From positions 1-64,000 of the forward strand of contig JAEWQO010000140.1 in assembly GCA_023460315.1 (NCBI GenBank): 64,000 nt of DNA. The letters are read 5' to 3'. This stretch comes from Actinomycetes bacterium (GTDB lineage Bacteria > Actinomycetota > Coriobacteriia > Coriobacteriales > Eggerthellaceae). This document shows positions 38,204 through 48,359 of this stretch, piece by piece; the first letter of the stretch is position 1, and each line of letters opens with the position of its first letter. The notes under the pieces are model-generated. The model was not told the DNA's origin. It worked only from the letters and a program-made list of their open reading frames with translations, and made no database searches. A program made the translations under genes and the position numbers.

Positions 38204-39614
38204 CACCACAGTCCTGCGAGGCAACCAGCGCTACGCCCGTGCCCGCGACATCCTCGCAAAGCGTCTCGCCCATCCTCACAGGAGCCTTCGCCCTCAGGTG
38301 ACGGCAGGCGCGTGCCACGTCGAGCAGCGCTCCCTTTGACACCGGGCCAGCGGTCCGCACGGGCAGCAACGGCCGATATCCACCGGAAACCGGCACCGTT
38401 CCCGTGAACATCCTGGTTGGGTGCACCAATTCACGCATCGCGTATTCCTCGCCGCGCGCGCAGGATGCGCCCGTCACCATGCCGTCATCCGCGGCTTCCA
38501 TCACACAGCCACGGGGGCACACCGTGCACACAATGCGCCGCGTGCCTTCAGACGTGTCTCTCTGGACATCGGACATCCTCCCCTTGGACTCATGGATTGG
38601 AAGATGCGCCATGCGCACAAGGTCGGCCGGCATTGCGGATTCAACCGGCCAAGACTGTCCCGCCGCATGCCGCGCAGCCCCGAGACCTGTCTCGAGACCC
38701 TCCTGGGTCACCTGATCCACCAGGTCATGCGGGACATTGGCGTTGCCGCACAGAAACAGGCCCGGCACGTGGTCGACAGGGCCACATGAGGCGAGAACCT
38801 CACGTTCAGGCACAAGCCCGCACGCAACAAGCAGTACGTTACAGCGCACGTATTCCTTGCGGGTAAAATCGAACGACCCATCGGCGAAGAGCGGTGCAAC
38901 CGTCACGCCCTGCAGCTGTCCGTAGCCATGAATACGGGCAAGACCCCAGCCATAGCGAAGGGGAATACCGAAATCCTCAATGCAGCGGATGTGGTTACGC
39001 ACTAGTCCCGTGGCTTCCTGCCCCAGAACAAGACGGACCTCAGCACCCTCCAACGTCATGCGCCGCGCCATGATGAGCCCGATGTCACCTGAGCCCAACA
39101 CCACCACCTTGTCTCCGGGCATCTGGTTGGCAACATTGACCATGTACTGGGCCGATCCCGCCGCCAGAACGCCCGCTGGGCGGCCTCCGGGAATCTGCAT
39201 CGCCCCACGCGTACGCTCGCGGCAACCCGTCGCGCAAACGACGGCGCGTGCGCGTACTGTCACCCTCCCTCCCAATACCACACCCAAGGTATCGAGGTGG
39301 AACAGGCCGTCGACCCCCGGCCCCTTCACCAAAAGCACGGTGGTCGCCAGCGCCACCCGCACACCGGCAGCATACGCCCGCATAGCCCAGCGATGCGCGT
39401 ACTCAGGACCGGTCAACGACATGCCGTAGAGATACAGACCGAAACCGTCATGGACGCATTGTGGCAGGACGCCGCCTAAATATTCTTCCCGTTCAAGCAC
39501 CAGCACGCGCATCGAACCGCTTTCTGCGGCAGCAACCGCCGCGGCCAATCCGGCGGAACCACCGCCGATGACCGCCACGTCGAACGGCTCGCTCACCTCG
39601 ATTGCGTGGCTCAT
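38187..39614 (-). CDS. FAD-dependent pyridine nucleotide-disulfide oxidoreductase fused to DUF1667
   Basis: A 475-aa protein. The first 350 residues are a two-dinucleotide-fold flavoprotein (VAVIGGGSAGLAAAVAAAESG; NAD fold VVVLGSGDIGLIMARRM; PGLFLCGNA). The last 90 are a DUF1667 domain with CTVCPRGC and a further GASCARG Cys, a likely metal or Fe-S site. In Thermotoga-like operons these two are separate genes next to a GlpA-like dehydrogenase; here they are fused. Its start overlaps the GlpA-like gene by 4 bp. It may transfer electrons between NAD(P)H and the partner dehydrogenase. Confidence 0.88.
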   Translation of the reverse strand: MSHAIEVSEPFDVAVIGGGSAGLAAAVAAAESGSMRVLVLEREEYLGGVLPQCVHDGFGLYLYGMSLTGPEYAHRWAMRAYAAGVRVALATTVLLVKGPGVDGLFHLDTLGVVLGGRVTVRARAVVCATGCRERTRGAMQIPGGRPAGVLAAGSAQYMVNVANQMPGDKVVVLGSGDIGLIMARRMTLEGAEVRLVLGQEATGLVRNHIRCIEDFGIPLRYGWGLARIHGYGQLQGVTVAPLFADGSFDFTRKEYVRCNVLLVACGLVPEREVLASCGPVDHVPGLFLCGNANVPHDLVDQVTQEGLETGLGAARHAAGQSWPVESAMPADLVRMAHLPIHESKGRMSDVQRDTSEGTRRIVCTVCPRGCVMEAADDGMVTGASCARGEEYAMRELVHPTRMFTGTVPVSGGYRPLLPVRTAGPVSKGALLDVARACRHLRAKAPVRMGETLCEDVAGTGVALVASQDCGDGHER

Positions 39615-41089
39615 GCTCGCTTCACCTGCCTTTTGACCACCCGTCCACCACGCTCGCCCCGTGCGATCTGGCAGGGATCGCATCCCAGCTCGTCGGCCAT
39701 GACCTGCACGATGCGCGACGCGCAGAAGCCACCTTGGCAGCGGCCCATGCCACAACGTAGCCGATGCTTCAATCCGTCCAAGGTATGCGGCGGGACGATG
39801 TCATGGAGGACATTGCGGACGTCCCCCTCCGTCACTCCCTCGCAACGGCACAACACGTGTCCATAGCGGGAGTCTGATGCCAGCATTTCCCGCTGCCGGT
39901 CAGGCTGGCACATCATGAACGGCTTACGATGAGAGGCTCCTTGGTCGCGCGGATCGAAACGGGGGTCGTCCTCAAGACGTAGCCCCTCCTGCTCCAAGAG
40001 GGACACCGCGCGTCTGCATAGGGCGGGCGCGCAGGTGAGACCCGGGTTCTTGATGCCCAATGCACTGATAAAACCGGGTGCCGAGGCTCTCACGACGAAG
40101 TCTTTCTTCTCCTTCTCCACGTTCACGATATTGGCGCGGATGCCGGAAAATTCGTGGATGACCTGACCAAGGTCAAGATCAGGCACCAACTTGCACGCGA
40201 CACGTTTCACATGGTCGATGCCTTGTGTCGTCGTGGCGTTGTCAGCAAAGGATCGCACGTTCTCACTTGTAGGACCGGCCAACAGATTGCCATCGACCGT
40301 GGGCGTGAGCAACGTTCCTCCCTCATCGGTCTCCTGCGCCTGAAACAATACGTGGCGCAAGGGCGGCTTGGCGTCCGCGCCGCCATCCTGCTGCTTGTCA
40401 AACACCACATACTGCCCGCGACGAGGACGGACCACGAGGTCGGCAGCATGCACCTGCACGTCGAGCAGAGCAGCCTCCTCACCCGCCATGTTCACCGCGT
40501 AACGCGCCCGGCACCGACGGCCGTCGGTGCCGGTCAGAAGCCATCCTTCCTCAGCACGCTCAACGCAAGCCACCTCGAAGCCAAACGAGAACTCCACGCC
40601 GTTTGCAGCTGCGTTACGCGCCGTGGATAATGCCAGCTCGAACGGCGATATGATGCCGGTGGTAGGCGCGACGAGTGCAGCGATGACACGTTCCGAGAGA
40701 CGCGGTTCCAAAACCCGTGCCTCATCGCCTGAAACGACATCCAAAATACCGGCACCGTTCTGTCGTGCACGCTCACGCTTCTCGAGCAGGTGATCCACCC
40801 CCGCGGGATGAAACGCCACGTACAAGGCGCCGATACGCTGAAAAGGGACATCAAGCTCATCGGCGATGGCGTCATGGAGCGCGTTGCCCTCCACGCAGCT
40901 TCTGCCTTTCAGGCTGCCTCCACGCGGGTGGAACCCCGTATGCACCAAGCCGCTGTTCGCCTTGGTTGCCCCCTCACCGACGTCATGGGCGGCCTCAAGC
41001 ACACATACGTCCACCCGGTACCGCGCAAGGGCGCGCGCCATCGTGCAACCCAGAATGCCGGCTCCGATTATCGCCACATCAACGTCCAC
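39611..41089 (-). CDS. GlpA-like FAD-dependent dehydrogenase with BFD-type [2Fe-2S] domain
   Basis: A 492-aa oxidoreductase. It has an N-terminal DAO-type FAD domain (VAIIGAGILGCTMARALARYRVDVCVLE) and a C-terminal bacterioferritin-associated-ferredoxin-like domain with cluster ligands CRCEGVTEGDV and RCGMGRCQGGFC. It resembles anaerobic glycerol-3-phosphate dehydrogenases, but the real substrate is unknown because the linked genes encode an importer and not glycerol uptake. The start is a GTG at 41089 with AGGT upstream. It appears to be the first gene of the eight-gene importer/Exb operon. Confidence 0.88.
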   Translation of the reverse strand: MDVDVAIIGAGILGCTMARALARYRVDVCVLEAAHDVGEGATKANSGLVHTGFHPRGGSLKGRSCVEGNALHDAIADELDVPFQRIGALYVAFHPAGVDHLLEKRERARQNGAGILDVVSGDEARVLEPRLSERVIAALVAPTTGIISPFELALSTARNAAANGVEFSFGFEVACVERAEEGWLLTGTDGRRCRARYAVNMAGEEAALLDVQVHAADLVVRPRRGQYVVFDKQQDGGADAKPPLRHVLFQAQETDEGGTLLTPTVDGNLLAGPTSENVRSFADNATTTQGIDHVKRVACKLVPDLDLGQVIHEFSGIRANIVNVEKEKKDFVVRASAPGFISALGIKNPGLTCAPALCRRAVSLLEQEGLRLEDDPRFDPRDQGASHRKPFMMCQPDRQREMLASDSRYGHVLCRCEGVTEGDVRNVLHDIVPPHTLDGLKHRLRCGMGRCQGGFCASRIVQVMADELGCDPCQIARGERGGRVVKRQVKRA

Positions 41090-41159
41090 CGTGACCTGCC
41101 CTCACCTTCTCGTCTCTCGACTTTCCCGTCCAACATGCCCCTCGCCCTGAGAAGCGGAG

Positions 41160-42203
41160 TCAGCTGCCGCTTGCCCCATGCGCTCTCTGCCTTCGCCAGC
41201 GCATCGCCCTCTTCGTCGCGCCAAGCAAGGCAAGGCCAACGGCTGCCAAGCAGAGTGCCGCCGCGAATTGCCAAGGGGAGGATGGTGCCTCGATCGGTTC
41301 CTCCCCGCCGACGTCACCCCTGTCCAACCCCCCTTGACCAATAGCGTAGACCACACCTCCACCCTCCCCGGCAGCTCTGCTTTCGCCACTCTTCGGGGAA
41401 GCTTCCACAGCAGCATCCCCTATGGAGGCCTCCGCCTGCGCCTCAGGCGACGTGCCGGACGAAGCGCTGGTGCCCTGTGCACCGTTTTGGTCAAGACCCC
41501 CGCCTATGGTGCTGGAGCCCCCTTGTCCGCCGGAGCCACCCCCTCCGTCAGACGGCGTGGGAGTGGGCTCCGAAGTTTGTTCCGATGGCTTTTCTTGATT
41601 TGACTGCGGTTTCTCACCCGTAGTCGTGAAGTAAAGAGATGATCCTTGCCCGGTATGGCCCTGCGCGTTGCCGGCGCTGCACATGCCGGGAGCGATCGAC
41701 AGAGTGTAGGCCGTGCCAGGCTGAAGCGGTCCATAGTCCAGATAGATCACCTGGCGGGAGAAATAGGGATCGTTACCCTGATCTCCTCCAAAGGTGTGAT
41801 AGGCGGAAAAACTGGCTGGACTGCCATTCTCGTCTATAAGCGAGATGCAGGCGACGTTGTCGTCGAACACCAAGACCCGCCACGCCCCCGTCGCCATATC
41901 TTTGTATCCAACTATGTTATTGGAAAACTGCAGCGATATGGTTCCCGATATCTCCATGGTCGACGTGACATTCGAACTGACCAAATCCGGGTTCGCGTAT
42001 GCCTTGATCGGTGAGACAAGGGAGAAGATGATCAGGCTCACCACACAAGCGACAAGAAGCAGCAGAGCAGACCGCGCCAAGGCCATCGCCGCCACATGTA
42101 TTTCTTTCCCGGTTTTCAAGCCTTCGTCTCTCCCATCAGCCAACGCTGTTTCAATCGTGTGCAGGACCAGGCGTGCTCCTCCCACACACACGAAACCAAA
42201 CAT
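41160..42203 (-). CDS. Secreted, C-terminally anchored Ig-like surface protein
   Basis: A 347-aa protein. It has a signal sequence (ALARSALLLLVACVVSLIIFSLVSPIKAYA), an Ig-like module (NLVSS..TISLQFSNNIV to LQPGTAYTLSIAPGM), a long Gly/Ser/Pro linker, a C-terminal transmembrane helix and a basic tail (KRAMRWRRQR). The module resembles ones in the two giant surface proteins. ATG 42203 lies just after the stop of the giant protein gene with a weak GGGA; ATG 42086 would place the signal peptide right at the N-terminus and is equally possible. Confidence 0.65.
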   Translation of the reverse strand: MFGFVCVGGARLVLHTIETALADGRDEGLKTGKEIHVAAMALARSALLLLVACVVSLIIFSLVSPIKAYANPDLVSSNVTSTMEISGTISLQFSNNIVGYKDMATGAWRVLVFDDNVACISLIDENGSPASFSAYHTFGGDQGNDPYFSRQVIYLDYGPLQPGTAYTLSIAPGMCSAGNAQGHTGQGSSLYFTTTGEKPQSNQEKPSEQTSEPTPTPSDGGGGSGGQGGSSTIGGGLDQNGAQGTSASSGTSPEAQAEASIGDAAVEASPKSGESRAAGEGGGVVYAIGQGGLDRGDVGGEEPIEAPSSPWQFAAALCLAAVGLALLGATKRAMRWRRQRAHGASGS

Positions 42204-42204
42204 G

Positions 42205-45200
42205 CTAGTCCCGCTTGCGACACCGAACGATCGCGACGGCAACCCCGGCAGATACCAGTGCGCCGAACGTCAACGCCATCATCAACGCGGAGACGGGATC
42301 ACCCGTGGAAACGAGGACCGCGCTGCTTGATGAACCCGATTTCGACCCGGCATCACCACCCTGCCGACCTCCCTCAGTGGCGGCAACAGCTTTCAGACCT
42401 TTTTGTTTCGCCAGCCCGAAGATCGCCTGTGCACTGTTCAGGGCACTTTGCGCCACGTCAAGTTCGTCTTGGCTTGCCGTGGGATTCGAAAGTGCCAATC
42501 GCGCCTCGGAAAGCGCCTTTTCGAAATCATGCGTTGCAGCTGCGTTGACCCACACTTGCGTGTTGGGAACTTCCTCACCGGTCTCGCTCACTGCCGTTGC
42601 TTCCTTATCCGACTCGGCAACATCAATGGCAAGCGACAGCGCCCCACCATCCGCTTGCGCTATTGCCAGAACAGCTTTAAACGCAGCTGCGGCAGCAGAC
42701 AAATCAGCATGCGCCTTATCGACATCAGCTTGCGTGACGTCCCCATCCAAAAGAACGGCCTGCGCCTCCGCGATGGCGTCGTTGAATATCTTAATCTGCG
42801 CAGGGGTAGCCCATGAGGTGCCCGACGCAACATCATTTCCGCTTTCGCTCGACGCCACGCCCGCAGCTGTCACCTTGGCCTCGGTAAGGGCCCCGCTCAG
42901 GCCGGACATATCGACTTGGTCAGACGTGATGGCAAACGTCACGGTCTGCATGCTGCCCGCATAGGCGTTAAGGCCGGTAATGACAGCCTTGCCCACTCCG
43001 ACCGCATTGTTGTCCTCGTACGCCACGCTGAAGTCGACGCCCTGCGTCAGGACGCGAGTAGAAGCAGGAGTCACGACGGGGGTTTCAGTTGATTCGTCCC
43101 ACAAGGTCGTTTCGGGAATCGCGACGGCCACCGCCACGGCAGGCTCGAGGGCATCACCATGGAAGACCTGGTCGGGAATCCCAGACACCGTGGCCGAAGC
43201 GATATCGGCAGTTCCCGCAGTGAACGTCCATCTCACGGCTTTCATCAGCGGAGCAGCCACGTTGTGCCCCGTCAAAGCCTCCTCAGCAACGAGCGTGTAC
43301 GTCCTGCCCACTTTGAGAACGCCGGGATCGACGCCAAGGACGACGGTGTTATCGGTTCCATTGCCGCCGCGCAGATCGATCCACCTCAGCCCATCACCGA
43401 CGGTGGCGATCCGAGAGCCTGAAGCATCTTGCAACCAAATATAATCGTTCAGATGATTGGCCGTCCAGTCGTCCCAATCCCAGCGCGTCGCGTCCCAGGC
43501 GCTTCCCGGCCCACCCAAATTCAAAGCGAACGATGCGCCCTGCGCCGCCACGGGATCGATCAGATAGTTGTCGAAGGCATCTAGGGTCTCATCATAAGAG
43601 GCGGTTTCCATAGCTCCGGCACCCGTTAAGCAGATGGTGGATCCATTGCCCTGATAGGTACCTGGGGCAAGCGGCACCCGAGCGGTCGATGCATTGTTGG
43701 AGAAACCCGTCACGGCAATCTGTCCCTGGGCAACGTCAACTCCGTCGCTGTCGCGAACCACCAACGTCACCGTTGCGTTGGCGCATGCCGTCAAATGCTG
43801 CCACAGCCCGCGCGTCGTGCCCGCATGGGTGATAGCGTGAGAGTTGGAGACAAAGCCTGCGTAATCGTCGGTCACAATCTCTCCACCGACAATAACCGAA
43901 ACGACTGCCGTCGGACTAGCGGCAGTCAGAGACACCACCTTGTCACCCAGCCTCTCACCTCCGACGTACACTCCGTCCTCCAGCGGACAGTACGTCACAT
44001 TGGCATAGGTGCCAGCCGTCTCTTTTATCGAAGCTACCTGAGGCCACCCGTACAGCAGGCACTCGGCGGAATTGTCAAACACCCCGATTCCCCACACGGG
44101 AGCATAGGTTACGCCAGTCTCATCCTCTTTGCCGGCCATCTTCACAAAGGACAATCCGTCCATGTCGGCAAATGCCCCGTCCCCAATGCTCGTTACTGTG
44201 TCGGGAATCATGATGGACCGCACCTGGGAGACACCTCTGAAAGCATCTTTTGCGATGCTTGACACCTTCTTGCCGTTGTAGAAATCGGGCACGAACACGT
44301 CAATGGCTGACGCATCACCGTCTATATCGATGCCAGTGATGGTGGCCGTTTCTCCTGTAAGATCATACTGCAGCTGATAGATATCCGATGCTTCCACCGT
44401 GAACACGAAATCGACGTCTTTATCCAAGAACGATGTTCCGTTGTTAGCCCCAAAGCCCTTGTCGAAATGCAACGTGTACGTGCCGGCCGGCAGTTCGTTT
44501 GCCGCGACGCCAATGCGAAAGGCATTGATAACATTGCCCTGGCTCTTGCCATCCACGGAATCGAACACGGTACCGAACAGCTTGAGCTTGCCCGATCCAT
44601 CATCATAGCGTGCGACAGTGGCACCGGATTCGTCTCTGATGCTCACGAACGGAAGGCTGAAACTTTTCTGGTACGCCCCGTCACCACCGTTGGCATTACC
44701 ACCGCGACCCATGCCGAAGGCGAACATGATGTCCTGATTGGCCTTGTACGGTGTGGTGATCTTGTTCAGGAAATGGGTGGCGTCAGCGCCGTACGACTCC
44801 ACATCCGGCTGTTTCGCGCTCACGCTGGGCAACTTGGAAAGGTCAAGCAGCTGTACCGTCTGATCCAAGCCTTGGTAGCCGGGATACGCCGTCGGCGTTG
44901 CGGTGATCGTGCTGGTCTTTGCGAACTTCGCATAATAGGTCGTTCCGCTGCTGAGCGCTTTCCATGAAGTGGCGGGATGCATGGTCGACACATCGGTCGT
45001 CCACTTCACAAAGTCATATTCCGGTCTGGTCAAAACACCGACCAAAGTTCTGCTAGCAAACGATGCGTCCTGCGAAATGCTGCCCTCATTGGTCACAGCA
45101 AGTGCCGTGGTCACGCGATCGATGTTGCCCCCCGTGCGATCGGAGGCGTCGGCGGAAAGGCTTTTGACCAACGACGCCACCCGGGCTTCCCTCACGTAGA

Positions 45201-48200
45201 CAGTGGCCCCCTCGGCTATACCGCAAAACGCACCATCCCCTATGGCGGACAGGGCACCCGGCCCCGTTCCTGCGCAGGACGTCAAGTCGACAGCGAGCAC
45301 GTTTTTGCAATTGGCGAACGCCTCTTTGCCGATCGAGACGATACCGGAAGGCAACTTGATCGAGGTGATGCTGGCATTGTCGAGGTTGCAAAATGCATAA
45401 TCCCCCACGGAAGCGACCCCCTCATCAATCCGGACCTTCTTGATGTCGCCCGCGCGTGCCGCCCATGGAACATCGCTCGCGGAGGCAAAATCCCTCATCG
45501 TTCCCGCACCTGACACCGTGAGCGTCCCGTTCTCAAGGAGTCCCGCGGTCACATCGCTGGGATTGTCCTTGCCGATGTTCCACGTGACGCTTTTCACAAG
45601 CGTACGATTGCTCGCCGTCCAATCGTATGAGGCCAGCTTTGCATCGTCGGATATCGTATAGGTTTCCAGCGGGTTCTCTGCCGAATAAGGTGTGTCAACC
45701 AAAAACATGTCCGTAGTGTTCGCGTTTGAGGGCAAAGAGAAGTCCGCCGGTATTTCGGTGAGCGCCGGGCAGTTCGCAAAGGCTCTCGTTGCATCGGTCA
45801 CCGTGGAAGGAATCGCACCAATGCTTGTCAGCGACGAGCATCCACGAAACGCATTGAACAACATGCGCGTGCCTTCGGGAATGGCAGGCGCTTTCGTCAA
45901 GGACGAGCACCCGTCGAACATGCCGATCAGATTCGCGGTTCCACAGGGAATGTCCGGAGACGATTTTAGGCTCGAACAGCCTTGAAACGTATAGGAGTAA
46001 CTTGTCGTCGACGAAGGAAGGTTCGGCACCGATTCAAGCGACGTGGCGTTCCAGAAGGTCTGGGACATATCGGACACCGAATCAGGAATGGCCGGAGCTG
46101 TCTTGAGCGCGGGGCAGTAGGCGAAGGTGCACGCCATTTCTTCGGCACTTGACGGGATTGACTCGACGAACTCAAGCGCAGAGCAATACTGGAACGTGTA
46201 CTTCAGATTCTGGACGCTGTCGGGAAGTTTTGGCGCCGTTTTGAGAGAGACACATTGGCTGAACGTGCGCTCAGCGCTGATGATTCCTTCGGGAATGCCG
46301 GTGACCGAGGTCAGCTTGTCGCATGCAACGAAGTAGAAATCGAGATCAGTCGGCTGAACCATGCCCTCGAACGAAACCGAAACGATGGACGAGCGGCTTG
46401 TGAACCACGGCGCATCCGACTCTCGACCAAACGCCTTGAGGTCTCCTGTCCCGGATATCACCAGCTTTCCATCGGTGTAAAGCGTCGCCGTCGCGGCGTT
46501 CTCGATATCTTTGCCAAGATTCCATTGCTGGGAAACACCGATTTTCGTGCCGGCCTGTTTCTGAGACTGGAAAACGCCCCACGCTGCAGCAAGCGTCGAT
46601 GTCGCCTCATCAACTTGGTCTTGGGACGCTTGCACGTTATCGGCAACACCGCTTGCAGCCGCTATGGCAGCACCCATCACCTGCATCTGATCCTCAGTCA
46701 CCCACGTTTCGAGATTGAGGACATCGGAACCATTCGCGCTGGCTTTTGTCGCCTGAACATCGGCTTTAACCTGACCGATGGTGCGATTCAGGGCTGTTTT
46801 GTTCGCCTCGACGGCCTCCCCGTCCGCTGCGGTCGTAAACGTGAAAGATATTGTGGTCCCGATGATAGCAGAGGTGTTTGGCCCCGAAAGATTCGATGCA
46901 AATGCAAGCACATAGCTCTTCCCCTTTGTAAACGTATGTGCGGGAACGGAGAACACCATGGCACTGCAGGGTGTGCGAGAATCATAACTTGTGCAAGATA
47001 AATTCCCTTTCTCATGAGAAGCGACCACGGCTCCATCGGAGTCAATCACGGAAACGTTGGGATATACCTGTCCGTTCAGCCAGCCCTCAACGCCACCGGG
47101 ATAGCGCGAGGAATCCCACTTTGTCCCTGCGCCGCCGAGGGACACATTGAAGGTTAACGGCGATGAGGCATTCACGCTGTCTTGTATGTAGTTGCTGGTA
47201 GTCCCCTCGTCAGTGGTTATCTTGTTGAAACCGGAAACCGTCAGCGTGCCCGGAGTGCCTTGGTTGCCCACATAATCCGGGTGCGCAGCGGCAGCACGCT
47301 CTTTGATGGCAACCGTGTAGTTGCCGCCAAATTGGATAGAGTTCGATCCGCTGAACCGGGCGAATCCGTCATCCCCAACAACCGCCTCATACACGGCCAT
47401 CGTCGGATCCCCCAACACCGACAGGGCAGAGCTTGAGGTATTGACCGTAGAGGTGTTGGAGAAATCGACGCCATACCCTGTGCCGCGCGAAGTTTGTCCG
47501 ACATCATATCCGCCATAATAGGTCATCGTGATCGTGTCGCCAGCTTTGATTTGTTTGTCCTCGGCAAGGCCAGCACTGGCGCTTACCGCATCAAAAGCAT
47601 ACTCCCACGTATCGAAATAGGTGGCGAAACACCCATGCCACGCAAACCCAATGCGTACGTTGCCCGTCGAGGTGTCTTGCGCAGAATAGGGAGCGAGACG
47701 AAAGGCATAGACCCAGCTCGATTGAGTACTTTGCCCCAATCCGCTCCACACGTCGGCACCTGTGCCGTCAGCGCCTCCCGCCAGCACAGGGCCAACAGCG
47801 GCAGCTCCGTTATGCCGTCCAGAATCATCGTGCATGTCAAAGCTCATGGAGCTCACCAGCGAACCGTCCGTGGTGTTTCCCTCTCGTTGCTCAAACGTGA
47901 CAGCAAACGGAACGAAGGCGTCTCCACCACTCGCCGTGTTCGTGCCCGTTCCACTCCAGAAGGCAGATGGGCGCGTTTGCTCCGGATCGCCTATCTTCGT
48001 AACAAGTATGGCATACGGATCATCTGATGAGCCTGTGGCAGTCGAAGCATTATAGGCATCCTGACTGGGCCCGTCGAACGCCAATGCTGTGCCAGGAACC
48101 ACAATTATCGTGCTCAATGCCAGCATCAAGCTCAACAACACGCGCAGGGCCACCCTGCTTCCTGCTTGAACCGGTATCGGCCCAGCCGTTTCCCACCCAA

Positions 48201-48225
48201 CAGACATCATCTTGACATGAGTCAT
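42205..48225 (-). CDS. Giant leucine-rich-repeat (BspA-like) cell-surface protein
   Basis: A 2006-aa secreted protein. It has a signal peptide (LLSLMLALSTIIVVPGTALA), an N-terminal domain of about 280 residues shared with the protein at 53.4-54.3 kb, then Ig-like modules and BspA-type repeats. The 23-residue BspA repeats lie at about residues 628-842 (FxGCSSLxxxPxIP), with LRR_5 segments beyond. Near the end are FIVAR-like helical repeats (QADVDKAHADLSAAAAAF) and a C-terminus of LVSTGD, hydrophobic helix and CRKRD, a degenerate sortase signal. Such proteins mediate adhesion. ATG 48225 is favoured only by position; its SD is crowded. Confidence 0.85.
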   Translation of the reverse strand: MTHVKMMSVGWETAGPIPVQAGSRVALRVLLSLMLALSTIIVVPGTALAFDGPSQDAYNASTATGSSDDPYAILVTKIGDPEQTRPSAFWSGTGTNTASGGDAFVPFAVTFEQREGNTTDGSLVSSMSFDMHDDSGRHNGAAAVGPVLAGGADGTGADVWSGLGQSTQSSWVYAFRLAPYSAQDTSTGNVRIGFAWHGCFATYFDTWEYAFDAVSASAGLAEDKQIKAGDTITMTYYGGYDVGQTSRGTGYGVDFSNTSTVNTSSSALSVLGDPTMAVYEAVVGDDGFARFSGSNSIQFGGNYTVAIKERAAAAHPDYVGNQGTPGTLTVSGFNKITTDEGTTSNYIQDSVNASSPLTFNVSLGGAGTKWDSSRYPGGVEGWLNGQVYPNVSVIDSDGAVVASHEKGNLSCTSYDSRTPCSAMVFSVPAHTFTKGKSYVLAFASNLSGPNTSAIIGTTISFTFTTAADGEAVEANKTALNRTIGQVKADVQATKASANGSDVLNLETWVTEDQMQVMGAAIAAASGVADNVQASQDQVDEATSTLAAAWGVFQSQKQAGTKIGVSQQWNLGKDIENAATATLYTDGKLVISGTGDLKAFGRESDAPWFTSRSSIVSVSFEGMVQPTDLDFYFVACDKLTSVTGIPEGIISAERTFSQCVSLKTAPKLPDSVQNLKYTFQYCSALEFVESIPSSAEEMACTFAYCPALKTAPAIPDSVSDMSQTFWNATSLESVPNLPSSTTSYSYTFQGCSSLKSSPDIPCGTANLIGMFDGCSSLTKAPAIPEGTRMLFNAFRGCSSLTSIGAIPSTVTDATRAFANCPALTEIPADFSLPSNANTTDMFLVDTPYSAENPLETYTISDDAKLASYDWTASNRTLVKSVTWNIGKDNPSDVTAGLLENGTLTVSGAGTMRDFASASDVPWAARAGDIKKVRIDEGVASVGDYAFCNLDNASITSIKLPSGIVSIGKEAFANCKNVLAVDLTSCAGTGPGALSAIGDGAFCGIAEGATVYVREARVASLVKSLSADASDRTGGNIDRVTTALAVTNEGSISQDASFASRTLVGVLTRPEYDFVKWTTDVSTMHPATSWKALSSGTTYYAKFAKTSTITATPTAYPGYQGLDQTVQLLDLSKLPSVSAKQPDVESYGADATHFLNKITTPYKANQDIMFAFGMGRGGNANGGDGAYQKSFSLPFVSIRDESGATVARYDDGSGKLKLFGTVFDSVDGKSQGNVINAFRIGVAANELPAGTYTLHFDKGFGANNGTSFLDKDVDFVFTVEASDIYQLQYDLTGETATITGIDIDGDASAIDVFVPDFYNGKKVSSIAKDAFRGVSQVRSIMIPDTVTSIGDGAFADMDGLSFVKMAGKEDETGVTYAPVWGIGVFDNSAECLLYGWPQVASIKETAGTYANVTYCPLEDGVYVGGERLGDKVVSLTAASPTAVVSVIVGGEIVTDDYAGFVSNSHAITHAGTTRGLWQHLTACANATVTLVVRDSDGVDVAQGQIAVTGFSNNASTARVPLAPGTYQGNGSTICLTGAGAMETASYDETLDAFDNYLIDPVAAQGASFALNLGGPGSAWDATRWDWDDWTANHLNDYIWLQDASGSRIATVGDGLRWIDLRGGNGTDNTVVLGVDPGVLKVGRTYTLVAEEALTGHNVAAPLMKAVRWTFTAGTADIASATVSGIPDQVFHGDALEPAVAVAVAIPETTLWDESTETPVVTPASTRVLTQGVDFSVAYEDNNAVGVGKAVITGLNAYAGSMQTVTFAITSDQVDMSGLSGALTEAKVTAAGVASSESGNDVASGTSWATPAQIKIFNDAIAEAQAVLLDGDVTQADVDKAHADLSAAAAAFKAVLAIAQADGGALSLAIDVAESDKEATAVSETGEEVPNTQVWVNAAATHDFEKALSEARLALSNPTASQDELDVAQSALNSAQAIFGLAKQKGLKAVAATEGGRQGGDAGSKSGSSSSAVLVSTGDPVSALMMALTFGALVSAGVAVAIVRCRKRD
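45700..46340 (-). repeat. Tandem repeats encoding BspA-type 23-residue LRRs (first giant gene)
   Basis: About nine degenerate units of roughly 69 bp encode the pattern TFxxCSSLxxxPxIPxxxxxM. They are diverged at the DNA level, so recent slippage is unlikely. Confidence 0.7.
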
Positions 48226-48331
48226 GCTCCAACCCGCTTTCAAACTTTGCCGATCTTCCGCATGCATCAGAAAGAGATTCTGCGCTCGGCAGCAGAATCC
48301 CCCTCTGGCACTGCCCAATTTTGCTCGTTTA

Positions 48332-48359
48332 ATGATATTTCTTAATAAGAATATTTCAA
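48332..48359 (-). promoter_or_regulatory. Promoter of the 2006-aa surface protein gene, within an AT-rich palindrome
   Basis: On the minus strand TTGAAA (-35, 48354-48359) and TATCAT (-10, 48332-48337) are 16 bp apart. A perfect 11-bp inverted repeat, TAAGAATATTT (48346-48356) and AAATATTCTTA (48365-48375), overlaps the -35 and is a likely operator. The local AT content is very different from the surrounding DNA. Confidence 0.55.
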
